Assembly (NCBI RefSeq): GCF_001507335.1
Contig: NZ_LMAH01000001.1
Location: 558,001 to 622,000 of the forward strand
From: Chryseobacterium sp. JAH
GTDB lineage: Bacteria > Bacteroidota > Bacteroidia > Flavobacteriales > Weeksellaceae
DNA length: 64,000 nucleotides
Reading direction: 5' to 3'
Positions 32,906 to 42,500 of this stretch are shown one piece after another; position 1 is the first letter of the stretch; the number at the start of each line of letters is the position of its first letter. Made by a program: the position numbers and the translations under genes. The notes under the pieces were generated by a model. The model did not search any database and had not been told where the DNA came from. It saw nothing but the letters and a program-made list of their open reading frames with translations.

Positions 32906-33616
32906 CTAATTCATCGCTTTTTCATCTGTCAACAGATGAAAACCTTCCTTTCTGTTAATCAACTGAAGCGGATACATTTCAGGATTATATTCTCCATTTA
33001 AAACTTCATTCAACGCGTGCTTTTTTGATTCGCCAAAGGTGACCAGCAGAATATTTTCTGCTTTATTAATAATGGGTGCCGTCAAAGTAATTCTATACAT
33101 CTCTTGAGGCTTTAAATAGTAAGCATCTACCCATTTTTCAGTTTCATTCAAAATACTCTCTCCCGGAAATAACGAAGCGGTGTGACCGTCATCACCCATT
33201 CCTAAAAGAATAAAATCGAAAACACCTTCATCTCCAAGAACATTTTTGATTTCCTGCTCATATTCTTTAGCATACTTTTCAGGCTCAGTTCCGTCTTTGT
33301 ACATTGGAAAAATGTGATCTTTACTGACAGGAACCTGATCCAAAAGCGTTTCGAAAGTCATTTTCGCATTGCTTTTTTCGTCATGTAAAGGAACCCAACG
33401 CTCATCAACCCAGAAAAAGTATACTTTATTCCATTCAATTTTTTCTGCGTATTTCTGAGTTGCCAGCAATTTGAAAATAGCCTTTGGAGATGAACCTCCA
33501 CTTAACGCCACCGTAAAACGATCATGTTTTTCTATTGATTTTTTAGACAATTCAACAAAACTATCCGCTGCTTTTTTATATAAAGTATCTAAATCTTCAA
33601 ATACAGTAGTATTCAT
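32906..33616 (-). CDS. pgl: 6-phosphogluconolactonase
   Basis: A 236-residue DevB/SOL-type lactonase of normal length. Visible signatures are A-L-S-G-G-S-S-P near the N-terminus (about 39-46), the W-V-D-E-R-W-V-P segment (about 70-77) and G-M-G-D-D-G-H-T-A-S-L-F (about 139-150). It hydrolyses 6-phosphogluconolactone, the second step of the oxidative pentose phosphate pathway. Its start is 26 bp after zwf, and it is the last gene of the gnd-zwf-pgl unit. Confidence 0.96.
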   Translation of the reverse strand: MNTTVFEDLDTLYKKAADSFVELSKKSIEKHDRFTVALSGGSSPKAIFKLLATQKYAEKIEWNKVYFFWVDERWVPLHDEKSNAKMTFETLLDQVPVSKDHIFPMYKDGTEPEKYAKEYEQEIKNVLGDEGVFDFILLGMGDDGHTASLFPGESILNETEKWVDAYYLKPQEMYRITLTAPIINKAENILLVTFGESKKHALNEVLNGEYNPEMYPLQLINRKEGFHLLTDEKAMN

Positions 33617-33642
33617 TTTCTTTTTCTTTAAATTAAATCATC

Positions 33643-35124
33643 CTACACCCAACGGTGACCTTGTCTTTCAACCAAAGCGAAACTGTCTTCAGGTCCCCAA
33701 CTTCCTGCTTCGTAATCGGGAAATGAAGAATCTTTTCTTCCTTCCCAAGTTTCCTGTATCGTTTTTACTACATCCCAAGCTTCTTCTACCTGATCTGAGC
33801 GCATGAACAACGTAAGATCTCCAATAAGTGCATCCAGTAATAAAGTTTCGTAAGCTTCAGGTGTATTTTCCTGACAGGCAAAATTATCGAAAATCATTTC
33901 TACAGGTTTTAACACCAAAGAAAGCCCAGGTTGTTTTGCCATAAACTGCAGTCTGATATCCATCAAAGGCTGAATATTGATAATCAATCTATTGGCAGAC
34001 AACAATTGCGAACTTTCGGAAAATGTAGAATTCGGAAGCGGTTTAAACTGGATGGTAATATAAGAATGTTTTTCCTGCATTTTCTTCCCAGTGCGAACGT
34101 AGAAAGGTACATCCTGCCATCTTTCGTTATCGAGATAGAACTTTACGGCTGCAAAAGTTTCTGTATTTGAATCAGGAGCAATTCCGTCTTCCTGGCGATA
34201 ACCTTTGGCTTTAACACCATTGATGGTTCCTTTTCCGTACTGACCTCTAACAGCATAATGATCCACTTTATCCGAAGAAATCCTGCGGATTGATTTCAAA
34301 ACGTCTACTTTTCGATCTCTGATTTCGCCTGATTCCAAAGAAGTTGGCGGCTCCATGGCCACCATACAAAGAATCTGCAACAAGTGATTCTGAATCATAT
34401 CACGAAGTGCTCCGGTCTGTTCATAAAAACTTCCTCGTGTTTCTACGCCGACTTCTTCAGCAACTGTGATCTGCACCGATTCAATATGTTTGCAATCCCA
34501 TAAAGGTTCAAAAATAGAATTTCCAAATCTGAACGCTAATATATTCTGTACCGTCTCTTTCCCCAAATAATGGTCGATACGATAAATCTGTTCTTCTTCA
34601 AAAGTCTCCGCAAGCAAATTGTTAAGTTCTATTGCCGACTGTTTATCGTGTCCGAAAGGTTTTTCGATGATAATTCGGTCTTTCTGTGGATCAGAAGCTA
34701 ACGAAGTATTTTTAATATGATTGGAAATTGTAGAAACGAAATTCGGTCCGATTGACAAGTAAAACAACCTGTTTCCTCTTTTTCCGTACACGGTATCAAA
34801 TTTTTCTAATTTCTGGTATAGATCTTTATAGGAAGTTTCTTCATCCAGCTGATGCTGAAAATAGGTAATGTGTGCCTGAAAACCCGCCCAATCTTCTGAA
34901 GTTACTTTTTTTCTGGAAAATTGTTCTAGATTTTCTTTGATGTAATTCTTAAAATACTCATCGCTGTTATCTGCTCTTCCCAATGCCAGAATATTGAAGC
35001 CTTTCGGCATTCTTCCGTCGATGTATAGATTGTAAAACGCCGGAAAGAGTTTTCTTTTGGCTAAATCTCCCGTTGCACCAAAAATAATGATTGTCGTTGG
35101 CTGCAGGATTTTATTATCACTCAT
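33643..35124 (-). CDS. zwf: Glucose-6-phosphate 1-dehydrogenase
   Basis: The 493-residue protein is of full family length. The N-terminal coenzyme-binding loop G-A-T-G-D-L-A-K-R-K-L (about 15-25) and the active-site signature R-I-D-H-Y-L-G-K-E with the conserved Lys and His (about 183-191) are both intact. It makes NADPH and 6-phosphogluconolactone from glucose 6-phosphate. It lies 12 bp after gnd and is followed by pgl, so all three oxidative pentose phosphate enzymes are co-transcribed. Confidence 0.97.
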   Translation of the reverse strand: MSDNKILQPTTIIIFGATGDLAKRKLFPAFYNLYIDGRMPKGFNILALGRADNSDEYFKNYIKENLEQFSRKKVTSEDWAGFQAHITYFQHQLDEETSYKDLYQKLEKFDTVYGKRGNRLFYLSIGPNFVSTISNHIKNTSLASDPQKDRIIIEKPFGHDKQSAIELNNLLAETFEEEQIYRIDHYLGKETVQNILAFRFGNSIFEPLWDCKHIESVQITVAEEVGVETRGSFYEQTGALRDMIQNHLLQILCMVAMEPPTSLESGEIRDRKVDVLKSIRRISSDKVDHYAVRGQYGKGTINGVKAKGYRQEDGIAPDSNTETFAAVKFYLDNERWQDVPFYVRTGKKMQEKHSYITIQFKPLPNSTFSESSQLLSANRLIINIQPLMDIRLQFMAKQPGLSLVLKPVEMIFDNFACQENTPEAYETLLLDALIGDLTLFMRSDQVEEAWDVVKTIQETWEGRKDSSFPDYEAGSWGPEDSFALVERQGHRWV

Positions 35125-35136
35125 TTTTTCCGAATA

Positions 35137-36555
35137 TTAGTTGTTTGCAGTTTTCCAAGAAGCGTGGAAAATGCCTTCTCTGTCTGTTCTCTGAAAGGTA
35201 TGTGCTCCGAAATAATCACGTTGTGCCTGAATTAAATTAACCGGCAAAGATTCTGTAGTATATGCATCAAAATATCCTAAAGCCGTCTGAATTCCTAAGC
35301 TTGAAATTCCGTTTGAAGCAGCGAAGGCAGCAGTTTTTCTTAATGAAGAAATTTTATTTTTGACGATTTCTGAGATATGCTGATCCAACAAAATATTTGA
35401 TAAATTAGAATCTTTCGAATAGGCTACATAGAATTTTTCTAATAAAACGGAACGGATGATACATCCACCTCGCCAGATTTTCACCACATCTTGCAAAGGA
35501 ATTTCAAACCCATATTCTTCAGAAGCTTTTACTAATAATGCCAATCCTTGTGCATAGCTGATTAATGTTGCCAAATAAAGTGCCTCACCTACTTCTTTAA
35601 TAAACAATTCTGTATTTTCAGGAATTACAATTTCATTTTTAGAATACAATTGGGATGCTTTTACTCGTTCTTCTTTATAAGCAGATAAAATTCTTGAAGT
35701 GACTGCAATATCTATGGTTGGGATAGAAACACCAATTTCCATGGCTTGTTCCGAAGTCCATTTTCCGGTTCCTTTTGCTCCTGCTTTATCTAAAATCTGA
35801 TCAACAAGATAGCCATCTTTCAAATCATCTTTTTGTTTGAAGATATCTCTTGTAATTTCAATTAAGAAAGAATTCATCTCACCTGAGTTCCAGTCTCTGA
35901 AAACTTCGTAGAGCTGCTCGTTATTTAGTTTTGCTCCTTTTCTCAATAAATCGTAAGCTTCGCTGATGAGTTGCATAATTGCATATTCAATCCCGTTATG
36001 AACCATTTTCACGTAGTTACCTGCGGAACTTTTTCCCATATATGCTGTACAAGCTTCTCCATTTACTTTTGCAGAAATTGCTTCCAGCATGGGTTGAATT
36101 AACTTAAATGCTTGCAGGTTACCTCCTGGCATAATGCTCGGTCCTCTTCTAGCTCCCTGCTCACCTCCTGAAACACCAATTCCCATAAAGTGCAGATTTT
36201 TAGATGTTAGATCAGCAATTCTTCTTTCAGTATCTTTGAAGTAGGAATTCCCTGCATCTATCACAATGTCTCCTTCGCTTAAAAGTGGGGTGATATTTCC
36301 TAAAACAGCATCTACAGGTTTTCCGGCAGGAACCATCAGAATAATTTTCCTCGGGCTTTCTAAAGAAGCTACAAAATCTTTTAAAGTCTGGGTACCTTTT
36401 ACTTTCATTTCTGAAGTGGCACCATCTTGTAAATCCTTTATTTTTTGTTCGTCAAGATCAAATCCTGCAATTGAAAAGCCGTTATCGGCAATATTATAAA
36501 GAAGATTTCGCCCCATTACACCGAGACCGATCATTCCGAAATTATATCCTTCCAT
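35137..36555 (-). CDS. gnd: 6-phosphogluconate dehydrogenase, decarboxylating
   Basis: A 472-residue enzyme of the long, homodimeric NADP-type family. It has the Rossmann loop G-L-G-V-M-G-R-N (about 11-18), the substrate-binding motif G-I-G-V-S-G-G-E-Q-G-A-R-R-G-P-S (about 124-139) and the C-terminal family signature I-I-R-S-V-L with the conserved K-I-W-R-G-G-C. It converts 6-phosphogluconate to ribulose 5-phosphate. It is first in the gnd-zwf-pgl operon and divergent from the response regulator gene, with a 276-bp gap between them. Confidence 0.97.
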   Translation of the reverse strand: MEGYNFGMIGLGVMGRNLLYNIADNGFSIAGFDLDEQKIKDLQDGATSEMKVKGTQTLKDFVASLESPRKIILMVPAGKPVDAVLGNITPLLSEGDIVIDAGNSYFKDTERRIADLTSKNLHFMGIGVSGGEQGARRGPSIMPGGNLQAFKLIQPMLEAISAKVNGEACTAYMGKSSAGNYVKMVHNGIEYAIMQLISEAYDLLRKGAKLNNEQLYEVFRDWNSGEMNSFLIEITRDIFKQKDDLKDGYLVDQILDKAGAKGTGKWTSEQAMEIGVSIPTIDIAVTSRILSAYKEERVKASQLYSKNEIVIPENTELFIKEVGEALYLATLISYAQGLALLVKASEEYGFEIPLQDVVKIWRGGCIIRSVLLEKFYVAYSKDSNLSNILLDQHISEIVKNKISSLRKTAAFAASNGISSLGIQTALGYFDAYTTESLPVNLIQAQRDYFGAHTFQRTDREGIFHASWKTANN

Positions 36556-36831
36556 TTTACTGATATTATATGAATTCTGTTATCAGCCCATAAATTTACG
36601 GAAATGCCAAAGATGAAAAAAATAAAAGGGTATAAAAAATCACACTCTTTATTACATGTGTCTGATTTCCAAATTCATAACAAAAATAAACTTTTGAAGT
36701 ATTTTTTAGGTTTTTTATGATAAGTAAAAAAAAACAACCATCCGGTTTGGAGCATCAGAAAATTCCCACATTTTTTTTCAAAAGATTTCAGCAACTTTGA
36801 AATATTGGCTTTGTTTTTGCCGAGCAAGGGT

Positions 36832-37188
36832 ATGAAAACAATTTTTATCGTGGAAGATGAGACAGGCATCAGAGATGCATTACAATTACTCCTGTCATTC
36901 GAAAATTATGATGTACGTTCTTTTTCTAGTGTCAAAATATTCAATGAAAGAGACAAATCTATAGTACCTGACCTTTTTATTTTGGATGTCATGTTACCTG
37001 ATGGGTTAGGAACAGATGTATGTAATCAGCTTAAAAATGAGCCTGATACATCTAAGATTCCTGTAATAATAATCAGTGCACACGCAAAATCCGAAAATGT
37101 CATAAAAGCCTGTGAAGCAGACGAATTTATCGGCAAACCATTTGATATTGACGACGTTCTTATCAAAATCGAAAAACTGATTAAATAG
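36832..37188 (+). CDS. Single-domain response regulator
   Basis: At 118 residues this is a bare CheY-like receiver without an output domain. The acidic pair is E8-D9, the phosphate-accepting Asp is D52 (in F-I-L-D-V-M-L-P), a Ser fills the Thr/Ser switch position (I-I-S-A-H) and the conserved Lys is in G-K-P-F. I chose the ATG at 36832, since a TTG nine codons upstream gives a leader unlike the family. It may pass phosphate to or from the hybrid kinase encoded at 44458-48363, which has an HPt domain; that is inference from proximity. It is divergent from gnd. Confidence 0.9.
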   Translation: MKTIFIVEDETGIRDALQLLLSFENYDVRSFSSVKIFNERDKSIVPDLFILDVMLPDGLGTDVCNQLKNEPDTSKIPVIIISAHAKSENVIKACEADEFIGKPFDIDDVLIKIEKLIK

Positions 37189-37349
37189 TCACTGTTTCAA
37201 ATATTATTGAAAGATATCTAGGAAAAGTGAGACAAAGGATTTAAGAAATAATGTTACATTCAATCATAAACTAAGCATAAGCTTTACTTTATTTATTGTA
37301 GAAAATTTCTTAGCAATAGGTGCAACGGATTAAATTATTGTCCCTATTT

Positions 37350-37790
37350 CTAAGCTAAATTTTTATTTTCAATAAGTTTTAGTGCATCACTCAACTTTTT
37401 TTTCTCGGTCTGACTGAGTCCCAATAAAGTAACTTTCACCGAATATTTCTTATCTTTATTTGATTTGATATTCAATCTTACCTTTGTAGCACACAGATTT
37501 TTGGTGATGATCGTATGTTGTACATGGGTGTATGGAAGTTCAAATTCGGGAGATATAAATTTTTTATATGTGAACGGATGTGCTTTCCTTACGGTTACGC
37601 ATCCACCAGAACATTCAAATGTGACCGTTTTTGTATTTATAAACGAATAAATCATGAGCACAACAAAAAATGATAATACAGAAATAGGAAGAAGTTTATT
37701 AATGTAAAGAATTACAATTAAAAGCGCACATACCAAAATCAATTGACTGTATGCTAAAAATTTTGTCACCCTTAAATTGGATATTTTCAT
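37350..37790 (-). CDS. Hypothetical membrane protein with two N-terminal helices
   Basis: I do not recognise this 146-residue protein. Residues about 12-52 form two adjacent hydrophobic helices. The rest (about 55-140) is a soluble beta-rich domain that resembles a bacterial PH-like domain, with C-S-G-G-C near the start. The soluble part ends in a charged helix. It lies between the lone response regulator gene and yaiO, convergent with the first and divergent from the second, so it could be an accessory of the polysaccharide system or unrelated. Confidence 0.7.
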   Translation of the reverse strand: MKISNLRVTKFLAYSQLILVCALLIVILYINKLLPISVLSFFVVLMIYSFINTKTVTFECSGGCVTVRKAHPFTYKKFISPEFELPYTHVQHTIITKNLCATKVRLNIKSNKDKKYSVKVTLLGLSQTEKKKLSDALKLIENKNLA

Positions 37791-38170
37791 TTGATAAAAT
37801 GGATAATCTTTTGTGCAAAAATAATAAGTTTACAATTAAGATTGAGAGTTTTTTTTATAATAACAATTAATTATCTGTAAAAACAAAATAATCTAAAGTA
37901 GAACACCTTTTTTTAAAGCATAATTTTCATCTCGCTAGCTGATAAGCAAAGTCGATGCGTACCGTAAATTCTCCTTAATTATTTGTAACAATATATACTA
38001 TTAAAAGACATAAAAGGCATATAAATTCTTTGGAAAGCTCGTAAATGCATATATCGTTACATACTTACCATCTAAAACAAAATACGTTTTGATGAAAGAT
38101 ATTTAGTTTGGTTTTCAAGGTAAAAGTTCAATACATTTGTGGAAAACATTATCATTAATTATCATCTTCA
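37791..38170. other. 380-bp divergent intergenic region with the yaiO promoter
   Basis: No gene is visible. The right end holds a consensus promoter for yaiO (38107-38139). The rest is AT-rich and must hold the promoter of the membrane protein gene on the minus strand; I could not place it. Confidence 0.5.
38107..38139 (+). promoter_or_regulatory. Bacteroidota-type promoter of yaiO
   Basis: TTTG (38107-38110), a 21-base spacer and TACATTTG (38132-38139) match the TTTG/TAnnTTTG consensus. Transcription should start near 38146, about 25 bases before the ATG. Confidence 0.6.
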
Positions 38171-39400
38171 ATGAAAAAATGTCACTTTTTATTTTTGCTG
38201 TTATTTTCCATTACGATTTCAGCACAGCAGAGTCCCACGGCTGATGATTTGTTTCTAAAAGCACGTACTACCGCTTTTGAGCAAAAAGACTATTTAGCAT
38301 CGATTGCACTCGCAAAGCAAGCATTAGAGAAAGCTCCCTACAATACAGAGATTTCTGTTTTTTTAGGAAGAGTTTATACTTGGAATAAAGATATTGTTTC
38401 TGCCAGAGCTGTTTTTGAAGATTTGCGTAATAAAGGAGTGAAGGATGAAGATTTTTTTATTGCATATTCTTCGCTGGAGTATTGGAATGATCAAAATACA
38501 AATGCCATTAAGTTGATTGATGAGGGATTGGCCAATCATCCTTCTTCTGAACCATTATGGCTGTTAAAAGCAAAAGTTTATTTTGGATTGAATAATTATG
38601 CCGAAGCAGAAAAAGCCACCGCAAGTCTTTTATTAATTAATCCAAAAAATACAGAGGCAAGAGCTCTTGCTGTAAGAATAGGTGAGTTTTCGTCTAAAAA
38701 CGAAGTGGGTATTACTTATAATTATTCACATTTTGACAAACAATTTGCTGATGACTGGCATATTGTAGGAGTAAGCTATAAGAGAATGACTTCGCTGGGA
38801 TCAGTAATTTTAAGGGGAAATTACGCCAACAAATTTGCACAAAACGGCACACAGATAGAGCTAGAAGCTTACCCTAGATTGTCTAAGACATTTTATCTTT
38901 ATGTAGGTGCGGGATATTCTGAGGATGTAGGTCTATTCCCGAAATATCGTACGGGAGTTTCTTTGAACGCCAATTTACCACACAGCTTTGAAGCTGAAAT
39001 AGGATACCGACAACTTTACTTCACGAATAATATTTGGTTATATACTGCTTCAGTAGGTAAGTATTACAAGAATTTTTGGTTTAATCTACGTACATATATA
39101 AGTCCAGATAATAAAAATATTTCACATTCTTATACAGGAACAGTACGTTATTATACGAAAAGCAGCCGTGATTATTTTGCGTTTCAGATCGGAACAGGGA
39201 TTAGCCCTGAAGAAAACCGTAACAACCTCTTGGAAAATGAAACCTTTAAGCTAAAGACTTTTAAAGTAGGAGCTGAATATAATTTTTCTGTTTACAGAAA
39301 TTTCTTTTCGGTGGGAACCATGTACTATAATCAGGAATATCTTCCAAATATGAAAGGTAGTCAGTTTGATGTCACGTTAGGATATACAAGAAAATTTTAA
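38171..39400 (+). CDS. yaiO: TPR + YaiO-family outer membrane beta-barrel protein, probable polysaccharide export pore
   Basis: The 409-residue protein has a signal peptide (about 1-19), TPR repeats (about 24-170) and a YaiO-type beta-barrel (about 178-409) ending in Phe, as outer-membrane barrels do. E. coli YaiO is the barrel alone and its gene neighbours yaiP, a GT2 glycosyltransferase. PgaA, the poly-N-acetylglucosamine exporter, has the same TPR-then-barrel order. Here the gene converges on a GT2-containing giant fusion gene (39594-43022) across a bidirectional terminator. The likely role is an outer-membrane exit channel for the polymer made by that synthase. Export function is inferred; the fold assignment is good. 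Confidence 0.85.
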   Translation: MKKCHFLFLLLFSITISAQQSPTADDLFLKARTTAFEQKDYLASIALAKQALEKAPYNTEISVFLGRVYTWNKDIVSARAVFEDLRNKGVKDEDFFIAYSSLEYWNDQNTNAIKLIDEGLANHPSSEPLWLLKAKVYFGLNNYAEAEKATASLLLINPKNTEARALAVRIGEFSSKNEVGITYNYSHFDKQFADDWHIVGVSYKRMTSLGSVILRGNYANKFAQNGTQIELEAYPRLSKTFYLYVGAGYSEDVGLFPKYRTGVSLNANLPHSFEAEIGYRQLYFTNNIWLYTASVGKYYKNFWFNLRTYISPDNKNISHSYTGTVRYYTKSSRDYFAFQIGTGISPEENRNNLLENETFKLKTFKVGAEYNFSVYRNFFSVGTMYYNQEYLPNMKGSQFDVTLGYTRKF

Positions 39401-39459
39401 AGATTTAATAGTCAAAATAGTTGGTGAGTTTTTTTGAAAATTATCCATTAATTAAAATA

Positions 39460-39498
39460 AAAAAAGGTTTATTGAAATTGATTCAATAAACCTTTTTT
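39460..39498. terminator. Bidirectional intrinsic terminator between yaiO and the GT2 fusion gene
   Basis: GGTTTATTGAA (39466-39476) pairs with TTCAATAAACC (39482-39492), with A-run and T-run on the two sides, so it ends both convergent genes. Confidence 0.85.
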
Positions 39499-39593
39499 TA
39501 TGCTTCAAAATTTTAAAAAATAATTTAACAGCTGTTCAAAGTTTTGATTTTATTTAATGTGAAAAATAATTTCGGATACTTTACTTTAAAAAC

Positions 39594-42500
39594 TTATTTC
39601 ACTCTTTTCATAAAATTAACAACCACCGAATCCGGCATCAGCTTTTTAGAAGCATAAAACCTGGCATTCATTGTTTTAAATTGATTAAATCTGGCATTAA
39701 GTTTTTTTAATTCTGCGTCATCATTTAGAGCATCTTCTTCTAAATTTTTTGTAATAAACAGCTGCCCATCATGAAGATAATAATTTTTAAAAACAAAATC
39801 GGTCAAAAGGTTTTTACTCTGCATCATAGGAATACCTGAAGTTAAAGTTTCTGTACCCATAGAAAGTCCTCTTCCAACCCAGGTCACTGTAGAAGGTGTA
39901 CGTAAGCTGTAATTGTTTTTATAATAAGACAACAAAGAAGGAGCAAGATCAAAATGGCTCACAATTTTATTAAATTTCGTAGGTGTTTTTAGTAATGGCG
40001 AATAAATCATCATAGGTACATGAAACCTATCTATTTTAGATTGTAGGATGATTTCCGGCATACTGTGGTCTCCTGTAATTACAAAAATGGTATTAGCAAA
40101 GTCGGGACGCTTACTGTAATTTTCAAAGAATTTTTTTAGAGCATCATCGGCATTCAACACAGAAATCAATTCTTTTCTATGCATCATCGCCCACTTTTTC
40201 TGCTCTGGTTTCAGAATATTGGATTCTACCCTCTTTGTATAGAGTTCCTCATAGTAATTCTTATTGTTTATTAAAAACGGATTATGGGTTGACAAAGTAA
40301 GTATCATATTAAAGTAAGGGCGATTACTCAGATTCTGTACTTCAAGCATTTTTCCAAATACAGCTTGATCTTCGTACCCCCAGCTTTCTCCATGATTAGA
40401 AGGCAGTTTACGATAAGGCTTGCTAAATAGAGCTTGGTCAACAATATGATCTACTTTACTATATTTCAAGAACTCTCTATAACGGTCAAATTCTATGCGG
40501 CCCCCATAATAAAAGCCTGTTTCGAAACCATTTGCTTTAAGTATATTATATAAATTAAAGTTGTGCGGTATTTTGTCTATTTCTAAAAATCCATTCTTTC
40601 CAAAAGGTAGAGATCCCGTCAATGAAGGTAATGCGCCAAATGTTCTTCCTGCAGAACTTAAACTGTTTTCCCAATACAGACTTTTATTTGATAATGAATC
40701 TAGGAAAGGAGCAAAATTCCCAACATATCCTTTCGGAGACGTATATGCATGTCCAAAACCTTCCATCACAACAAAAACCAAGTTAGGTGTTTTTTCAGAT
40801 TTTGTAAAATAAGTACCTAAAAAGTCAGGAGTAGTTTCTTTTCTCCAAAAGGGGAAAGTTTCGTCCAGCATTTCAGAATTGCCTTGAAACTTATGACTGC
40901 CACCCCAAAGTTCAGCAATCTCGGGATGATCACTAATAAAATTATCTTCATTTGAATTAAAAAAGTAGACCCATTTGCTTTTTGCCGCATACTGACTAAA
41001 TTCATTAGAATTCTGCAAGTCTTTGGTGTCTAAAAGAAATGAAGGAACAAAGAACGCCAGCAATCCTATGATCAACAATGTAAGGCCTGTGTAAATTGAT
41101 TTTAAAGCTCTTTTACCCATCATCCATAAAGGGATGAGTACCAAGACAATCAAAATACCCATTAATGCGAAATTTTTGTAATTAAGCATTCCACTTGCCT
41201 GTAAAATCTGTTTAATTTCGTCTTTAGTGTAATAAAAAACCTCTGCTCCTAGCAGATTATGAGTTTCAGCAAAATAGAGGAACAAAATATACTGTGTAAC
41301 AGCTACCGTAAGAAATACTGCTGTGGTAAGTGTTTTTGCCCAGCTTTTCTTGATGAAAGACATCATCAGATAAATAATACCCATTACTGATATAAGCTTT
41401 AAGGCAAATAAAATATTTTCAAATAAAAGGTGACCAATTATTTGTGATGTATCTATTGAGGGAAGAGAGTATGAATACCAAAGGGCCTCTGCGGCAATTC
41501 CTATTGAAAAAAGAATCAAGAATGCTACAGCCAGAATCCCCCACTGTTTTAGACCAGCTTGAAGAGTAACTAAAATTCTTTCTTTTAACGGTAAATTTTT
41601 TGTATTTTGATTAAAGCCTTGTCGTGTCATTTCTCCCCAACCATGAGAGTTTCTGAAATAATCAACAAAACCGTTAACCCCAGCTTTTACAACAATTGGG
41701 TGAAAATAAAACGGTTCGGAAAAGGCAGTAATAATAAGCGAAAAAAAATCTTTTCTTTTTGTATAAACCTGATAACTAACCAGATCAACCAATATTGCAT
41801 AGATGGAATACAAAAATCCCATAGAAATAACCAAGGCAAAAAGAACTGTGAAAAATGGCCAACTGATAATTCCCAATAGCAGAAAAATAATAAAAATAAT
41901 GTATCCTGAAAATTCAACCAATGGACCCAAAAGTTCAAAAAAGAGCCAATAAGGAAGGCTTATCATTCCCAGTTTTCCGTATTTGGGATTAAACATCATT
42001 TTCCTGTGTTTCCACAATGTTTCTATCGTACCGCGCATCCATCTGTTCCTCTGTTTTTTAAGGATATCTTTTGTTTCCGGAGCTTCGGTCCAGCATAAAG
42101 GATCAGGGATGGTAAGCACTTCGTAAGGCTCATTTCTCTCTTCCATATACTTTCGCATACGGACTACGAGTTCCATGTCTTCACCTACAGTATTTTTATC
42201 ATATCCGCCGCAAGCCAGCACAATTTTTCTGTCGAAAACGCCAAATGCTCCTGAAATTAAAATCAAGCCCGATGCTCGTGACCAAGCCATTCTGCCGAGG
42301 ACAAAAGCTCTAATATATTCTAATGCCTGAGTTCTTCCAAGCAGTGTTCTTGGCATATTGACACTGATGACTTTACCGTTTTCAATGACGCAGTTATTTG
42401 CCAGGCGAATAACACCGCCACATGCGATAAACTTTTTATCTTTCTGTTCCAAAAATGGCTTTGCCAGTTTAAGAATAGCATCCTGCTCCAAAATACAGTC

